Below are positions 62,383 through 64,000 of a stretch of 64,000 nucleotides of DNA, piece by piece; position 1 is the stretch's first letter; each line of letters starts with the position of its first letter. The notes under the pieces are model-generated. The model was not told where the DNA came from. It did no database searches and saw only the letters and a list, made by a program, of their open reading frames with translations. Both the position numbers and the translations under genes were made by a program. The stretch comes from Aphanomyces cochlioides (lineage: Eukaryota; Oomycota; Saprolegniomycetes; Saprolegniales; Verrucalvaceae): the NCBI GenBank assembly GCA_019828595.1, contig JAHQRK010000022.1:1364001-1428000 (forward strand), in the 5' to 3' direction.

Positions 62383-63495
62383 TCCTTTTTCGACCCAAAT
62401 CAACTTTTTTTGCTTCCCGAATGATATCTCGGCCAATATTTTCTTCCCAACACACGCTATCTCTTATGGCACCTCACATGCTCTTCTTTCAACCGCATCA
62501 CAACCCGTCATCCCCGCACGCCGACGAAATGCGTGTAAAATGACAAAAGTACTAGACTTTGCGTCTCCATTTCTCATCCATGAGGCAAGTGTACCAATCA
62601 TAAAACACGCATAAATAGAACAGTTCAAACTGGACTTTCACCGAGACCCTGACACGACAAATATTCCATCTCAGTTTCACTTCAGAAAGGACGATTTTAA
62701 ATCCTCATTGACTTGGAGGGGACGCTACTTGAGAAACCCTTCCAGTCATTCCTTACTCTCTTCAAAGCAACAAACTTTTCCAAAATGGACCCAACTTAAA
62801 CTTAACCACACTAAACAAATCTCAACAACAGGTAGCTCCAAAGAAACAGCGATTCGTTCAAATGAATACACAATCGTATCAACCGAGCGCTGGATAGACA
62901 CATCCACTCGACCTCAGAGTATGTCTCTCAAAACAATGACAGACAAGATGGAAGAGAGCATCCAATTGGACCGTTGGAACTTATTATAGATTCCAAGATA
63001 CATATATGTAGATGATTACAGGAGGTCCATCGTTCCCTGTGAGTTTGTGTGTTTAGACTCGTTTTTTGTGGGAGGGGGCGATGATCCGCTTTTGGTTTGA
63101 AATGAAAGTATTTGAATAGGTCTACGAGAGGAGACAAACTTTTTCTCCCAAGCCCTTCGAGTATTGCATGTTGGCGAGGACTGACCACTCAGTTTGTCTA
63201 GGCTTTGGTTGCGAAAATAGAGTGCGCTGAAGGATTTTTGTGTCCAGAGTCGTCGTGAATGGTATGGAAACAGATCACAGACGTGGAGAGAGGAGATGAT
63301 GTTTGTGACTTGTGAGGTCGAGTCTATCGTGGGCCGTGTGGTGACAGGATGTTAGTATAGGCGATGTTGTTGTGTGTGCTGACGTGATGGGTTTGGCGTT
63401 GAATGTGTGACAAGGATAGCGTTCCAATGGTTGTGAGAGGGTGCTGGTATGTGATTGATGTGAATGATGAGCAAGGTAGGCATAGTAGACATGGA

Positions 63496-63568
63496 GGTCT
63501 TATAGTGTAGCGGTTATCACGTCTCCTTGACGTGGAGAAGGTCCCCGGTTCAAGTCCGGGTAAGACCA
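63496..63568 (+). tRNA. tRNA-Val (GAC), intact; last in window
   Basis: Unchanged; C/A haplotype. The window ends 432 bp later inside its spacer, which holds nothing else recognisable. Confidence 0.96.
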
Positions 63569-64000
63569 TCCTTTTTCGACCCAAATCAACTTTTTTTGCT
63601 TCCCGAATGATATCTCGGCCAATATTTTCTTCCCAACACACGCTATCTCTTATGGCACCTCACATGCTCTTCTTTCAACCGCATCACAACCCGTCATCCC
63701 CGCACGCCGACGAAATGCGTGTAAAATGACAAAAGTACTAGACTTTGCGTCTCCATTTCTCATCCATGAGGCAAGTGTACCAATCATAAAACACGCATAA
63801 ATAGAACAGTTCAAACTGGACTTTCACCGAGACCCTGACACGACAAATATTCCATCTCAGTTTCACTTCAGAAAGGACGATTTTAAATCCTCATTGACTT
63901 GGAGGGGACGCTACTTGAGAAACCCTTCCAGTCATTCCTTACTCTCTTCAAAGCAACAAACTTTTCCAAAATGGACCCAACTTAAACTTAACCACACTAA

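Larger units (their letters stand above)
1..64000 (+). repeat. Tandem tRNA-Val gene array (1186-bp short units, about 1559-bp long units)
   Basis: The whole window is head-to-tail copies of one unit. A short unit (1186 bp) is an intact 73-nt tRNA gene plus spacer. A long unit (1556-1563 bp) is the same unit with a SINE in the tRNA gene. One 6555-bp unit carries a LINE. The order of tRNA sites is: five SINE, one LINE, then L S L S L* S S L S L S L S L S L S L L S L S L L L S S S L S S S S L L S S S (L, SINE; S, intact; L*, rearranged). That totals 21 intact, 22 SINE and 1 LINE site. Spacers are nearly identical by eye; exact percentages were not computed. Both window ends fall in the repeat, so the array is longer than 64 kb. 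The arrangement recalls rDNA, with a Pol III gene as the only recognisable gene of the unit. Confidence 0.97.

Noticed and set aside
1..64000. CRISPR array or bacterial repeat system
   Set aside because: Repeats are over 1 kb, spacers are not unique, and Pol III promoters, terminators, a SINE and a LINE show a eukaryotic tRNA array.

Overview
This window is eukaryotic nuclear DNA made almost entirely of one tandem array that resembles rDNA in layout but whose unit carries a single tRNA gene. The basic unit is 1186 bp: a 73-nt tRNA gene that folds perfectly as tRNA-Val with anticodon GAC, two T-run Pol III terminators just downstream, and a non-coding spacer of about 1.1 kb. I count 44 tRNA positions, all on the + strand. 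The array runs off both window ends. Spacers differ only by scattered single-base changes and small indels, so the array is being homogenised or was amplified recently. Internal Pol III promoters, a tRNA-derived SINE and a non-LTR (LINE) reverse transcriptase all point to a eukaryote. The lineage (animal, fungus or protist) cannot be fixed from the sequence, although the tRNA resembles animal tRNA-Val.

Twenty-one tRNA genes are intact. Twenty-two are associated with a SINE of about 360 bp inserted in the anticodon arm, giving a 1559-bp long unit; in 21 of these it splits the gene, and at 18800 it sits in a rearranged fragment. One gene, at 7828-13269, is split by a 5.36-kb 5'-truncated LINE at exactly the same position with the same 13-15 bp target duplication. 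The LINE keeps one long open frame (974 codons) with a complete reverse transcriptase and a C-terminal CCHC zinc knuckle typical of L1/Tx1-type elements. It is followed by a 2.4-kb 3' UTR packed with hairpins. SINE and LINE end in nearly the same 18 nt, so the SINE is probably mobilised by the LINE. One SINE (58048) has a different 5' junction and lies in a different spacer haplotype, so the site has been hit repeatedly. The system is best read as a LINE/SINE pair specialised for the anticodon arm of a tandemly repeated tRNA gene, comparable to R1/R2 elements in rDNA.

Layout: 1-7827, five long SINE units of one SINE subtype; 7828-13269, the LINE-split gene; 13270-22686, mixed short and long units of a second SINE subtype, with a rearranged junction near 18789; 22687-36407, five regular long-short dimers (2745 bp); 36408-64000, irregular long and short units in which a second spacer haplotype becomes dominant in front of intact genes. 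Apart from the retrotransposon frame I see no credible protein gene. Short frames that recur in every unit are translations of tRNA or spacer.
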